A stretch of 64,000 nt of DNA from Fuerstiella sp. (GCA_029245955.1 JAQWOH010000089.1:19082-83081); one strand, 5' to 3'. Shown: positions 8,889-18,415, counted from the stretch's first letter. Made by a program: numbers and translations. Notes: generated by a model from the sequence alone, not told the origin.

Positions 8889-9884
8889 ATGCAATTTGTG
8901 ATCATTACAATTCTCGGCTGTTTTCTGGGGCGAATCGGAGCCGGTTGGTCCGCCGTAATGCTGGCCGACATGAACTCCGGTGGTTTGCTGAATTGCCCCA
9001 GATGCGGTTCTACCGTGTCACATCGGCAGCGCTGGTTTGATTGCCGGCCGATCCGCTGCGGCTGCAAAGCGAGGCCTGTTAAGTGGCACATCGGGGCGAC
9101 ATTCGGACTGGGCGGACTGTTCCTGGCGTTTTCATGGCTGGTACTGGAAGCCAACTGTCAGGCCGTTCATGAAGTGCGTCCGGATTTGCCGCTGTTGTAC
9201 CTTCGCCTGCCATACCAACTGACATTGATCTTTTTTCTGTGGGTGGCGACGCTGACTGATCTGCTGGACTACGTTATTCCTGACGAAGTCATCTATTCAG
9301 GAATCGTAATCGCGCTGGTGGCGTCCGTCACCAGTGGAGATCTCCAGATGATGCATCTCTGGGTGAATTGGGATGATGCAGTGGCTGGACTGCGAGGTCC
9401 GTCGATTCCGGAGTGGATTAGGGGTTTTCACAGATTACATGGACTTGCATGGAGCATGGCCGGGCTGCTGACCGGAGGATCTCTGACCTGGCTGGTGCGG
9501 CGGGTGTCACACTGGATTCTGGGATACCCGGCGCTGGGTCTGGGGGATGTGACCTTGATGGCAATGGTAGGGGCGTTCGTTGGTTGGCAGGCGACGTTAT
9601 GCGCTCTTGCGATTTCGCCGCTCGCAGGAATCCTTATTGGGATCCTTGTCAGGCTGCTGACCGGACGCAGCTTTGTCGCTTACGGGCCGTATCTTGCGCT
9701 GTCTGCTGTGCTGGTCATGGGCGCCTGGCGGTGGCTGTGGGCGGACTTTTTTACGCTGCGAGACATCTTCAGTCACGGGCCATCGGTAATCGGGCTGATC
9801 GCATTTTCCTTTGTTGTATTGTGCGTGCTGCTGTTTCTGCTGCGGCTGTTTCGGACACTGCCGACAGAAGGCTTGCGACGGTAA
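8889..9884 (+). CDS. Prepilin peptidase (A24 family)
   Basis: A 331-residue polytopic membrane protein. From the ATG at 8889 an N-terminal cysteine-rich cytoplasmic loop carries CPRC (C36, C39) and later C52, C57 and C59. The first catalytic aspartate lies in the segment TLTDLLDYVIPDE (D124). The second lies in the GxGD motif LGLGDVTLMAM (D220). This is the TFPP/A24 pattern for cleavage, and possibly methylation, of type IV pilin or pseudopilin leaders at the inner face of the membrane. No pilin gene is nearby. A TTG start 12 bases upstream (8877) is the alternative. About 7-8 hydrophobic segments are seen. Confidence 0.85.
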   Translation: MQFVIITILGCFLGRIGAGWSAVMLADMNSGGLLNCPRCGSTVSHRQRWFDCRPIRCGCKARPVKWHIGATFGLGGLFLAFSWLVLEANCQAVHEVRPDLPLLYLRLPYQLTLIFFLWVATLTDLLDYVIPDEVIYSGIVIALVASVTSGDLQMMHLWVNWDDAVAGLRGPSIPEWIRGFHRLHGLAWSMAGLLTGGSLTWLVRRVSHWILGYPALGLGDVTLMAMVGAFVGWQATLCALAISPLAGILIGILVRLLTGRSFVAYGPYLALSAVLVMGAWRWLWADFFTLRDIFSHGPSVIGLIAFSFVVLCVLLFLLRLFRTLPTEGLRR

Positions 9885-9947
9885 ACTGCTTAGCACTGAG
9901 GAACTGCCGTGAAGTCGTTGCAGCGTTTCCTGGTTCGGAGCGGCCAC

Positions 9948-9969
9948 TCAGGTGGACTCACGCACCTGA
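9948..9969. terminator. Possible bidirectional hairpin between convergent genes
   Basis: TCAGGTG and CACCTGA form a 7-base stem around an 8-base loop, between the convergent peptidase gene and the Fur-type regulator gene. There is no T-tract on either side, so this is only a weak terminator candidate. Confidence 0.3.
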
Positions 9970-9973
9970 CTGC

Positions 9974-10498
9974 TTAGATCATGTCCAGTTTGCAATGTCG
10001 GCGTGAGGGCGGCTTGGCGCATTCGGCGCAGATGCCGTACCCCTCCAGACGATGGCCGACCATGCGGAATCCCATCTCCATGGCAACCTTCTCAAGGATC
10101 GCCGAGATCTCTTCGTTACGAAATTCAAGCAGGCTATTACATTTTTCGCATATGAAATGATCGTGCTGAGGATAACCGTAGTCGTGTTCGTAAACTTCAC
10201 GATCGTTTGTTCGAGCAACTTTTCGGATCAGTCCGGCTTCTTCAAGCGAGCTGACGGTTCGGTAAACGGTGGCTCGACTGACTCGCCTTCCATCGACGGG
10301 CTTGTCCAGTCTGGCGACGATTTCATCGACGTCGAAGTGTTCGTGGTCCGAAAATATCTCACGAACGATGATGTCCCGTTCCTGTGTCAGTCTCATGTTT
10401 CGAGTCGACAGGAACTCGGTGAATTTCTCAACCGGAGAAGCGGCGACTTCTTTTGGGGCAAAATTACTCACGTATGACCTCAACTCAGCGAACGACAC
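9974..10498 (-). CDS. Fur/PerR family transcriptional regulator
   Basis: A 174-residue Fur-family repressor. The winged-helix part spans about residues 27-100 and includes RLTQERDIIVREIFSDHEHF, then VSRATVYRTVSSLEEAGLI, the DNA-recognition helix region. The dimer/metal domain has HDHFICEKC with two CxxC pairs (C117/C120 and C157/C160), the structural zinc site of Fur and PerR. The GTG at 10498 is the only start giving a full N-terminus; a GTG nine codons later is possible. The N-terminal extension of about 20 residues is longer than in E. coli Fur. Metal specificity (iron, zinc or peroxide-sensing) cannot be decided. No Fur box is recognised upstream. Confidence 0.9.
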   Translation of the reverse strand: MSFAELRSYVSNFAPKEVAASPVEKFTEFLSTRNMRLTQERDIIVREIFSDHEHFDVDEIVARLDKPVDGRRVSRATVYRTVSSLEEAGLIRKVARTNDREVYEHDYGYPQHDHFICEKCNSLLEFRNEEISAILEKVAMEMGFRMVGHRLEGYGICAECAKPPSRRHCKLDMI

Positions 10499-10656
10499 CG
10501 GATTCGGACAAATTCAAACGGGACAGACCGGCTGACGGAAAGACCACAGAAAAACTTTCGCGGACTTTTACGCTTTTGGTCGATAATGTCCGTATTTCAA
10601 CGCCATGCGGCCGTTTGCGAAAGGAGCGGAAGCCGCTTTCTCATTATGAGACCGGA

Positions 10657-10917
10657 TTACCGGGATTGATCGCCGTTTTCGATCGCGTTCCGCATGCGTC
10701 GCATCGCTTCATCCAGCAATTCGTCAGAATCATAGCACCCTCGATCGATGGCCTCCCGGATAGTCCGCAGCTTTTCGGCTCGCAGCATGGCTTCTTCTGC
10801 GGGCGTGATGGTCTCGGCCTCCGGAGCACCGGGATCTTCCTGTTCCGCCGCCGGCAGCGTATCGGCGTTGAGTACATCGCCGGCGGAGTTCAGGCGGTTT
10901 GGTGAGGAAGGCGACAT
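10657..10917 (-). CDS. Small protein with FlgM-like C-terminal helix
   Basis: An 86-residue acidic protein starting MSPSSPNRLNSAGDVLNAD. The last third, LRTIREAIDRGCYDSDELL followed by DEAMRRM, resembles the sigma-28-binding helix of FlgM anti-sigma factors (hydrophobic I..aI..G.Y..d..l pattern). The first half is disordered and rich in Ala, Pro and Glu, also like FlgM. No flagellar genes are nearby, so the assignment rests on the motif alone. The frame is open back to 11160, but that upstream part is Cys/Arg-rich and looks non-coding. Another possibility is an unrelated planctomycete-specific small protein. Confidence 0.55.
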   Translation of the reverse strand: MSPSSPNRLNSAGDVLNADTLPAAEQEDPGAPEAETITPAEEAMLRAEKLRTIREAIDRGCYDSDELLDEAMRRMRNAIENGDQSR

Positions 10918-11047
10918 CAGCCGGGTTAATTCAGATTCGTGGAAAATGCGAGATTGACCCGCGCATCGTACGACCGCTACAGCAAGGCGTCTACTTGAAA
11001 GCGCGTAAAACTGACACCGGACAGTGTCTGTTGACGTAAACGTCCGT

Positions 11048-11899
11048 CTAATCTGACTTTGGGGGCAACAAAGTTTTTGGGACGGCGCCCTCAGCGGCCG
11101 TGTCCTCTGGGGGGGACAGATCTTTTCCAAAGACCGCAAGAATACCGGCCGGGATCTCAAACCGTTCCGGTTTCTCTTCGACCTTGTGGTTGATTTTGTC
11201 TGCGAGTTTGTCGCTTTCCTTCGCGACGCGGCGTTTGATGACTGACTGGATGGACTCGCCTAACAGGCGAACTCCGCCACCTTTCGCATGACTGATTCTG
11301 CGCAGTCGAAAGCCTTCCATCTTTACATTTGCCGCTTCCACCTGTGGCAGTATTCTCAGCTTTCCTCCGCCATCGGTCCTGACCAGCCGATTGCGAAACT
11401 CTACGTCCGCCACGAATGTGAGATCTGCCTCGGCCACCGCCGAGATGCTGTACAGCTTGAGGCCAAGATTCCACTGCTGTTGCTGTCCGTGTACGTTCAG
11501 CCGAGTTGATGCGCGAATGCGATAGCGTGTTCTGCCCTCGTTTTTTTCGGGCAGCAGCGATATCCTAAGTTGAAAGAACTCTGCGGGGTCTACGAGTACG
11601 GCTGTGACTCGACGCCACGTTCCGTGTCTGGCGTCCTTCCAGCGTCGAGATGTATGGACTTTCAGCCCCTTCACCTTTACGTTGAGGCCGGACTGCACGC
11701 GTTTCGTCTTACCCCAGTCGTCGTGGTCCCGGAACGATTCGGGCAGGAGCAGGATGGCCATTCCCTTCACGAACTGAACTGCGTGCGACGGTAACGGGGT
11801 TTCGTTTTCCGGTCCGACTGAGACATTCTGAATACTACTGCCCGCACAACTAAACGTTGTCGCAATCACAGCGGGAATCACCAGCAGTCTGTGGATCAT
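11048..11899 (-). CDS. Secreted protein of unknown function
   Basis: A 283-residue protein not recognised. An AAGGAA site lies 6 bases before the ATG. The N-terminus MIHRLLVIPAVIATTFSCAG is a signal peptide, perhaps lipoprotein-like with the Cys at 18. The middle is rich in basic, beta-prone stretches (KGLKVHTSRRWKDARHG, RTRYRIRASTRLNVHG, DLTFVADVEFRNRL), suggesting a beta-sheet fold. The C-terminal third is helical and charged (IQSVIKRRVAKESDKLADKI). It lies 84 bases downstream of the threonine aldolase gene on the same strand and might share its transcript. No catalytic motif is seen. Confidence 0.65.
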   Translation of the reverse strand: MIHRLLVIPAVIATTFSCAGSSIQNVSVGPENETPLPSHAVQFVKGMAILLLPESFRDHDDWGKTKRVQSGLNVKVKGLKVHTSRRWKDARHGTWRRVTAVLVDPAEFFQLRISLLPEKNEGRTRYRIRASTRLNVHGQQQQWNLGLKLYSISAVAEADLTFVADVEFRNRLVRTDGGGKLRILPQVEAANVKMEGFRLRRISHAKGGGVRLLGESIQSVIKRRVAKESDKLADKINHKVEEKPERFEIPAGILAVFGKDLSPPEDTAAEGAVPKTLLPPKSD

Positions 11900-11983
11900 G
11901 GTTGTTCCTTCAACCAGACGGTCAATGAGCGTAAGTGTAAGTACCGGCAGCAGCAGTGCTCAGTCTCGGACTGACACCCGGCA

Positions 11984-13057
11984 TCACTTTGAGTACGGCC
12001 CCGAGCCGACGAGTTCCTGATTAGCGAATCCTTTTTCCACACAGGCACGAACAGCATCTGCCGTGGACAGTACATCCTGCTTTGACACGTCAATATGTGT
12101 CGCCGCTCTCATTCTCTGACCTCCCATTGGTCCAATGCGGACGTCACGTTCCTTCAATGCCGCGGCCAGTTGTACCGCTGTACCCAGCTCAGCACTGATC
12201 TCAAAGAACACAAGATTCGATTCGGTTGCATCCGGACGGGCGTCGATTCCATCAATGGCAGCCAGCCTCGTTGCCAGCAGTTGAGCATTATCGTGATCCT
12301 GCTGCAGTCGGTCCACATTGTTTTCCAGAGCGTAAATCGCTGCGGCTGCAACAATCCCGGACTGCCGCAGCGCGCCGCCAAACATTTTTCTGACACGCCG
12401 AGCCAGGTGCATGTCCTCGGCCGTCCCCACCAGCACTGACCCCATCGGACATCCCAGTCCCTTGCTGAAGCAGATGGAAACCGTATCGAAGCAGGCCGCC
12501 GCGTCCGCCGCCGAGTAGCCTCCCGCCACGATGGCATTGAAGAACCGAGCTCCGTCCAGGTGCATTTTCAGGTCGTTGTCGCGTGACCAGCCGGACACCT
12601 GCTGCAGTTGTTCCAGCGGATAGACGAAGCCCCCCGCGATATTCGTTGTGTTCTCCAGACACACCAGCCGGGTACGACAGTAATGCTGATCGGCCACGCG
12701 AGGCTGTCCGGCAAGATCGTCTACGCTCAACATTCCCTTCGCTGCATTAATCTGGCGAACGGTGACGCCGCTGAGTACTGCGGGGCCGCCAGCTTCGAAG
12801 ATTCCGATGTGGCCTGTGTGGTTAATCAGTAACTCGTCGCCCGGCATGCAATTAACACGGATTCCCATCTGATTCGACTGCGTCCCCGAACAGGCGAAGA
12901 CAGCAGCCTCCTTGCCCAGCATTTCCGCGATCATCGTTTCCAGACGATTGACGGTCGGATCTTCTCTCATCATGTCGTCACCGACTTCGGCATCGAACAT
13001 CGCCTGCTTCATCGCGGATGTGGGCTTCGTAACGGTATCGCTGCGCAGGTCAATCAT
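11984..13057 (-). CDS. ltaE: Low-specificity threonine aldolase, PLP-dependent
   Basis: A 357-residue fold-type I PLP enzyme. It begins MIDLRSDTVTKPTSAM, the standard start of L-allo/low-specificity threonine aldolases, which cleave threonine to glycine and acetaldehyde. The cofactor-binding aspartate is in KMHLDGARFFNA (D168), and the Schiff-base lysine is in SICFSKGLGCPMGS (K199). The substrate-side segment HIGIFEAGGPAVLSG is also conserved. The usual PSGT segment reads ACSGTQSNQ here. The related beta-eliminating lyase family is less likely given the length and the HLDGAR motif. Confidence 0.9.
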   Translation of the reverse strand: MIDLRSDTVTKPTSAMKQAMFDAEVGDDMMREDPTVNRLETMIAEMLGKEAAVFACSGTQSNQMGIRVNCMPGDELLINHTGHIGIFEAGGPAVLSGVTVRQINAAKGMLSVDDLAGQPRVADQHYCRTRLVCLENTTNIAGGFVYPLEQLQQVSGWSRDNDLKMHLDGARFFNAIVAGGYSAADAAACFDTVSICFSKGLGCPMGSVLVGTAEDMHLARRVRKMFGGALRQSGIVAAAAIYALENNVDRLQQDHDNAQLLATRLAAIDGIDARPDATESNLVFFEISAELGTAVQLAAALKERDVRIGPMGGQRMRAATHIDVSKQDVLSTADAVRACVEKGFANQELVGSGPYSK

Positions 13058-13248
13058 GTTTCAGGTACGTCCTGCACGAGTAAACGGCGTCGGGCATATC
13101 AACAAAGCGAGAAAGACGTTGAACCCGCTGAGAATCTCCAGCCTGGGACTGTACTTTGAGAATTCACACGGTTCAATCATCTCCAGATCTGCTTGAACGA
13201 AAAACAGGCAGGGCGAATCCGGATTCCGCAGCCCCCCCCAAGAAATTG

Positions 13249-14625
13249 ATGACCGTCACACCTTTCAATATCACCTTCATCGACTGCCGCCAGGGCGGGG
13301 CCGAAGATCTGTTCCGCGAACTTCGAAACAAACTCAGCCCGCGGGGCGATGTCGTTTCCGAAGCGGGGCGACAACGCACCATCGAACTTTTTGGTGAAGC
13401 ACTCAGTCCACTTGATGTCGTACAGCGAATCTGCGAGGACGTGCGCACTACCGGGGTAGACGCTGTTCTCGATTACACTGCCAGGCTGGACGGAAAACAA
13501 CTGACACCGGAAACGATTCGCGTGCAGCCGGAAGAATTTGAAGCTGCCACAGACGCCGTTTCATCCGGTTTTCTGCAAACGGTGCGGCAGATTCGTGACA
13601 ACGTTGCGGAGTTCCAGTCGGCCGTGCTGCCAGCAGACGCTGTCGTGACGCGATCTGTGAACGACGGCACGGTTGAGCTGAGGCAGCGTCATCTGCCCAT
13701 GAAACGTGTCGGGATCTGTGTGCCCGGGGGAGCCGCAGCTTATCCGTCCACCGTCCTGATGACGGCCGTGCCTGCAATAACAGCCGGCGTGCCTGAGATC
13801 GCCGTCGTGGTGCCGCCGACGGAATTTGGTGGATACAACAACGACATGCTGGCCACTTGTCACGAAATCGGCATCACCGAAGTTTATCGCGTGGGCGGTG
13901 CTCAGGCAGTGGCCGCGCTTGCTTACGGAGTGGACAGGATTACTCGAGTTGACAAGATCGTTGGCCCCGGAAATCTGTTTGTGGCGCTGGCCAAGCAGCA
14001 CGTGTTTGGTGATGTGGACATTGACAGTATTGCCGGCCCCAGCGAAGTCATCGTTCTGGCCGACGCATCCGCGAAGGCCGAATTCATCGCAGCAGATCTC
14101 ATTTCGCAGGCCGAACACAGTCCGGGATCCGGTGTGCTGATTACATGGCATGAGCCGCTGATCGCGGAAGTCCGCGGAGCACTGGACCGACAACTTGCTG
14201 AATTGCAGCGAGGCGATCTGGCGCGGCAGAGTCTGGTCGACTATGGAGCTTTGATTCTGGCTGGCGACGAATCAGAGGCCGCCGAGCTGACTGACATGCT
14301 GGCTCCCGAGCACCTGCACATTTCTATGGCCGATCCCGAATCGATGCTGTCACGGATTCAAAACGCCGGCGCCATTTTTATGGGGCATTATACACCCGTG
14401 GCGATCGGCGACTATGTGGCCGGACCGTCTCACGTTTTGCCCACCGGCGGCACAGCACGCTTTGCCAACGGGTTGGCGTCGACAGATTTCATGAAACGCA
14501 GTTCGGTGATTTGCTATGACAGGCAATCGCTTGCCGGCGACGCTGATGTTGTGCGTCTGATGGCTGAAAAAGAAGGGCTCACCGCCCACAGTGCCAGTGT
14601 GGATGTTCGTCTGCGTGACTCGTGA
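13249..14625 (+). CDS. hisD: Histidinol dehydrogenase
   Basis: A 458-residue zinc enzyme that oxidises L-histidinol to histidine in two NAD-linked steps, the last of histidine synthesis. Clear HisD blocks are CVPGGAAAYPSTVLMTAVPA, the NAD-binding region GGAQAVAALAYG, the segment IAGPSEVIVLAD, the catalytic pair in LAPEHLHI, and GPSHVLPTGGTARF. The ATG at 13249 is taken as start; the frame is open to a TTG at 13156, but that would add 31 residues unlike the family. No other his genes are adjacent, so the histidine pathway is scattered in this genome. Confidence 0.95.
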   Translation: MTVTPFNITFIDCRQGGAEDLFRELRNKLSPRGDVVSEAGRQRTIELFGEALSPLDVVQRICEDVRTTGVDAVLDYTARLDGKQLTPETIRVQPEEFEAATDAVSSGFLQTVRQIRDNVAEFQSAVLPADAVVTRSVNDGTVELRQRHLPMKRVGICVPGGAAAYPSTVLMTAVPAITAGVPEIAVVVPPTEFGGYNNDMLATCHEIGITEVYRVGGAQAVAALAYGVDRITRVDKIVGPGNLFVALAKQHVFGDVDIDSIAGPSEVIVLADASAKAEFIAADLISQAEHSPGSGVLITWHEPLIAEVRGALDRQLAELQRGDLARQSLVDYGALILAGDESEAAELTDMLAPEHLHISMADPESMLSRIQNAGAIFMGHYTPVAIGDYVAGPSHVLPTGGTARFANGLASTDFMKRSSVICYDRQSLAGDADVVRLMAEKEGLTAHSASVDVRLRDS

Positions 14626-14694
14626 ACATTCCCAGATCACTTTCGATCTGATCTGCAGCAACTGATCGTCTATCACAATTGAAAGAATCATCAG

Positions 14695-15672
14695 ATGATT
14701 ACGGCAACGGAACAGTCCTGCGACGGGCAACGCACCGAAGGAGGCTCTGTTTTTCCACTTCTCATCAGGTGTGATTCCAGTGACGCTACTCTGGCCCGGA
14801 CAGAAGCATGGATCGTACAGAACAGTGAGGAACTGAGTGCCAAAGCTGCGACACACGGGGCGGTGCTGTTCCGAGGTTTTCCGCTGGCCACTGACCACGA
14901 TTTCGACACCTTCGTTGCGGCGTTTGGTTTACCGAATTTTACGTACGAAGATTCGCTGTCGAACGCTGTACGCAGGAATCGGACCGCTCGAGTCTTTACG
15001 GCCAATGAAGCACCAGCGGATGTGAATATCTGTCTGCATCACGAAATGGCGCAGACGCCGATTTACCCTTCGAAACTGTTCTTTTTTTGTGAGAAGGCAG
15101 CAGAACAGGGCGGCGCGACTCCACTTTGTCGCAGCGATATTCTGTTCGACCGGATGACGAAGGAAATGCCGCAGTTTGCGTCGGACTGTGCAGACAAAGG
15201 ACTGCTGTACTCACACGTCATGCCGGCCGTTGACGACGCTGCTTCCGGAATGGGTCGCAGCTGGCAAAGCACATGGAAAGCGTCGACTCCACAGGAAGCT
15301 GAAGCACGCATGACAGAACTTGGCTATGCATGGGAATGGCAGGATGACGGTTGTCTGAAAGTTACTACTCCTCAGCTGCAGGCCGTGAAGCGGCTGCGAA
15401 ATGGCGGGACAGTTTTTTTCAACCAGTTGATCGCGGCGTTTCACGGCTGGAAGGACGCACGCAATGATCCAGGGAAGTCAATTACGTTTGGTGACGGGGC
15501 ACCGCTGGATTCGAGGACGATGGATCGTGTGATCGAAATGGCCGAAGAGATTACCTTTGACGTCCCCTGGCAGGCCGGTGACGTGGCCCTGGTTGACAAT
15601 TACGTCACCATGCACGGGCGACGAACGTTTCAGGGAACTCGCAAGGTGCTGGCATCGCTTGTGGCGTCGTGA
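14695..15672 (+). CDS. TauD/TfdA family Fe(II)/2-oxoglutarate dioxygenase
   Basis: A 325-residue protein with the iron-binding facial triad: H115 and E117 in NICLHHEMAQTP, and the distal histidine H307 in TMHGRRTFQGTR, where R316 would bind 2-oxoglutarate. The segment HGAVLFRGF near residue 54 is typical of the clavaminate synthase-like/TauD group. The HxE rather than HxD first motif places it with SyrP-type hydroxylase relatives. The substrate is unknown. The 3' end overlaps the convergent membrane-protein gene by 68 bases. It starts 69 bases after hisD on the same strand. Confidence 0.8.
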   Translation: MITATEQSCDGQRTEGGSVFPLLIRCDSSDATLARTEAWIVQNSEELSAKAATHGAVLFRGFPLATDHDFDTFVAAFGLPNFTYEDSLSNAVRRNRTARVFTANEAPADVNICLHHEMAQTPIYPSKLFFFCEKAAEQGGATPLCRSDILFDRMTKEMPQFASDCADKGLLYSHVMPAVDDAASGMGRSWQSTWKASTPQEAEARMTELGYAWEWQDDGCLKVTTPQLQAVKRLRNGGTVFFNQLIAAFHGWKDARNDPGKSITFGDGAPLDSRTMDRVIEMAEEITFDVPWQAGDVALVDNYVTMHGRRTFQGTRKVLASLVAS

Positions 15673-17197
15673 CCATTACGTCACTGGACCCCATACGTTC
15701 GAATAGCGCTAAGGCGCATTGCGCGTGGGTCGAATGCAGCGAGCGAAGTACCCAGCCATCAACAGGGTGATCAATCATCCATTCGGTACGGAACAAGTGT
15801 GAGTACACCCACACGCGGTCAACACCTGCATCCACCATTTGTAGTGGCAGACCGTCAGTGTGCAGATCGCGACGAATGGTGGGTGGTCCCGATACGATGC
15901 GATGCGATCTGCTGACGTACCTGCGAAACCAAAGCCGGTCGAAGTGATTTGGTCCCGACCAGAAGTCCATCGATTGAGCCAGAAACGCATCCGATTTCTG
16001 CCAGTTGCGGCTGATGTGACTGGATACGTCGTCGTATCCGGTCCCGGCAACCTGTGGTGACGTCAAAAGTCCGCTGGCTGCACAACAGGCCGCTGCCGCG
16101 CTGAAAACCATCGACAAACGCCGGCCTGAGAAACGATGCAACAGGAATGCGATCAGTGGCAGATGAATCCATGCCCCCGTCAGCATATAGCGAGGCCACA
16201 TCGCGTTCTGCGATGCCACGGAAAGAATTTGCGTGGCTGTGAAGCCCGACAGCATGGCTCCCACGGCAATAATGCCGGCGGTTGTGTTTTCCACGTTCCT
16301 GTCCGCTGCACGCAGACTGTGCCAGAGAAAAAAGGCACAACTCAGATACAGGGCGATATACAGTGGCAGAGTCGTCATAAAGACGGAGAACGTGAGATGT
16401 GAAAAGATCAATGACGACGTGCGATGGAAGTACGCAGGAAAGTCGTCAATCTCAACCAGTGGATAGGGTGCTTCGACCTGGATGTAGAACAATGCGATCG
16501 GCACGACGGGAAGTGTGCATGCACAAATGGTCAGGTTGGTCCTAATCGCGTGTCGCAGCGTGGCACGTCGACCGATCAGCATGGCGACCCAGATTAATAC
16601 GTCGGCCAGCAGCATGTTCACACCCAGGAAATGTGTCCACGGCAGAGCAATTCCGGTAAGCACAAAGACGGCTGTCGCTGTCTTTGTTCGCGCCGAACAA
16701 ATCTGCAGCCATGCAAGGCAGTGCAGGCTGGCGAAAAATGTCAACGCCGCGTATGGCAGGCATTGGAAGCCCAGCTCGACCCAGATCGGGTTCAGAGCCA
16801 TCGCGACCAACAGCAGTGAGCGCGACGTTTTGTCCCGGATCAGTCGCCGCAGCACGCGACTCCAGACAAACACCGTCGCGACAGAAAAGATGACGCTGGG
16901 TAGTCGCAGCAGCCAGTCCGGTGACGAACTATTGGCGATGGAGCCGACGATCAGTCGCACGAGTGGCGGGTGTGACGAGCCAGTCTCACACAGCGATGGC
17001 ACAAATCCCAGATCGATCGCGTGTACAAACAGAAGCTCGTCGCCCAGCAGTCCCGTGGTTAGGGCTCGCAGCAGCAGCAACGAAGCGACTGCAGTCATGG
17101 TGCTGACCGTGACAACGTCGCTGACGCCCATCAGACCGTGGCCGGACGTGGGCGCGCGGGCGATTTCTGAGTGCGTTAAGGGTGACGCGTCAGCCAT
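15605..17197 (-). CDS. Polytopic membrane protein, GT39/ArnT-like glycosyltransferase
   Basis: A 530-residue protein with about 10 hydrophobic segments. Near the N-terminus GLLGDELLFVHAIDLGF and a following SSHPPLVRLIVG fit the GT-C pattern of dolichol- or undecaprenyl-phosphate-dependent mannosyltransferases, in which an acidic DE pair lies in the first outer loop. A soluble C-terminal part includes a conserved-looking FWSGPNHFDRLWFRRY. The ATG at 17197 is used; the frame runs to 17320, but those extra residues are Arg/Ser-rich and not membrane-like. Substrate and sugar are unknown. It overlaps the end of the dioxygenase gene. Confidence 0.65.
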   Translation of the reverse strand: MADASPLTHSEIARAPTSGHGLMGVSDVVTVSTMTAVASLLLLRALTTGLLGDELLFVHAIDLGFVPSLCETGSSHPPLVRLIVGSIANSSSPDWLLRLPSVIFSVATVFVWSRVLRRLIRDKTSRSLLLVAMALNPIWVELGFQCLPYAALTFFASLHCLAWLQICSARTKTATAVFVLTGIALPWTHFLGVNMLLADVLIWVAMLIGRRATLRHAIRTNLTICACTLPVVPIALFYIQVEAPYPLVEIDDFPAYFHRTSSLIFSHLTFSVFMTTLPLYIALYLSCAFFLWHSLRAADRNVENTTAGIIAVGAMLSGFTATQILSVASQNAMWPRYMLTGAWIHLPLIAFLLHRFSGRRLSMVFSAAAACCAASGLLTSPQVAGTGYDDVSSHISRNWQKSDAFLAQSMDFWSGPNHFDRLWFRRYVSRSHRIVSGPPTIRRDLHTDGLPLQMVDAGVDRVWVYSHLFRTEWMIDHPVDGWVLRSLHSTHAQCALALFERMGSSDVMVTTPQAMPAPCEFPETFVARAW

Positions 17198-17407
17198 TGG
17201 CCTGTGTTTTACCGGGGGGAATAGACGATCAGACCAGCAGGAAACCTGTCGGCTTAACTGTAGCACGCGTGATCTGCGTATCCGGACCGATTGCAGCGGC
17301 GAGCGCTGCGCCGCGGACATGGCAATCTGCGATGTCGGAACGTGACAGTCGTGTCAGTTATACAGACGCGGTCGGGACATGGCGCCAGACACCAGAGAGC
17401 ATCTGTC

Positions 17408-18415
17408 TTACGGCGTGGTGCCGGTGTTCGGCAGCGATCGTAACAATGCCATCGTGGCCCAGCTGCTGGCAGCCACCGATATGAACTGGTCTTCGCCGTG
17501 CGGGAAACCGGTTTCGTAGTACGGCTGAAACCCATCGGCTCGAGTGACCACATGCCATGTGCCGTCCTCCAGTTGTTTGTCGAGCAGGAATTGCACTCCG
17601 GACTGGATGGCCGGATGTTCCGGTTTCAGTTGGCCGGCGGTCAGCAGTGAAGCCATGACTGAACCTGTAGCGTAGACATCGCATTCCATATCGCCGGTCT
17701 GGGGCCAGCCTCCATCCGGTTTCTGCTGCTTCAGTAATTGCTCTATGGCTGATTCTGCAACAGCATCTTCGGCCTGCACAATTCTGAGAGACTTCAAACG
17801 AAAAACCGCATCTTCCGTGTCAGCAGGCTGTGTGCTCGACAGCCACTTTGCCACTGTATTGAATCGCGTCTCCCTGGCTGCATTTTGGATTTCGGGAGTA
17901 AACTCCTGCAATCCTCGCAGAGCGACGTAAGTCGTCGTGAACTCATTGCCGTCCGAAGGGGGCCGCGTTCCCTTCTTCGTCCAGTGGTCCTTATTGCTTT
18001 GATCGCTCAGCAGGTAATCAGTGACAGCGGTCGTGGTCGCATCGCCTGCCAGCCCGCCGGCATGAAGCGCCCACAAAGCGTATCCGGCGGTCAGTACCTG
18101 TCCGCCCTGTCCTTTGCCGGCAAGATATCCTTTTTCGCCACGCTTCAGATGAGCGAGAATGTGTTCCAGCTGTGCCTTGAGAATGTCTTCATCGACGGAA
18201 AATCCCAGCTGCTTCGCTTCTGACAATGCCATCACGGGCAGCGCGTGATTGTGGCACGTGAAGCATTTGTTCTCTTTACTGGATCCGGCCGAAGCTTTTT
18301 CCAGCCACGGAATGGCCTGCTGAATAGCTGAACGAATCTGCTCTTCTGGTATCTCTGCAGCCGGCGACGAGGCGGATAGACAAACGGCGGCACATGACAG
18401 GATTACGAATCGCAT
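17408..18415 (-). CDS. Secreted squalene-cyclase-like alpha/alpha repeat protein with CxxCH
   Basis: A 335-residue protein with a strong AAGGA ribosome site and a signal peptide ending near SSPAAE. Shortly after lies KCFTCHNHALP, a CxxCH motif (C51, C54, H55) of the type that binds haem c. The rest is built of alpha/alpha-toroid repeats like prenyltransferase or squalene-hopene cyclase proteins: KPDGGWPQTGDMECDVYATG and QLEDGTWHVV with QFISVAASSWATMAL. The acidic DxDD cyclase motif is not seen, so catalysis of cyclisation is unlikely. Such proteins occur in planctomycetes beside cytochrome-type proteins. It may bind haem or only a metal. Confidence 0.75.
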   Translation of the reverse strand: MRFVILSCAAVCLSASSPAAEIPEEQIRSAIQQAIPWLEKASAGSSKENKCFTCHNHALPVMALSEAKQLGFSVDEDILKAQLEHILAHLKRGEKGYLAGKGQGGQVLTAGYALWALHAGGLAGDATTTAVTDYLLSDQSNKDHWTKKGTRPPSDGNEFTTTYVALRGLQEFTPEIQNAARETRFNTVAKWLSSTQPADTEDAVFRLKSLRIVQAEDAVAESAIEQLLKQQKPDGGWPQTGDMECDVYATGSVMASLLTAGQLKPEHPAIQSGVQFLLDKQLEDGTWHVVTRADGFQPYYETGFPHGEDQFISVAASSWATMALLRSLPNTGTTP

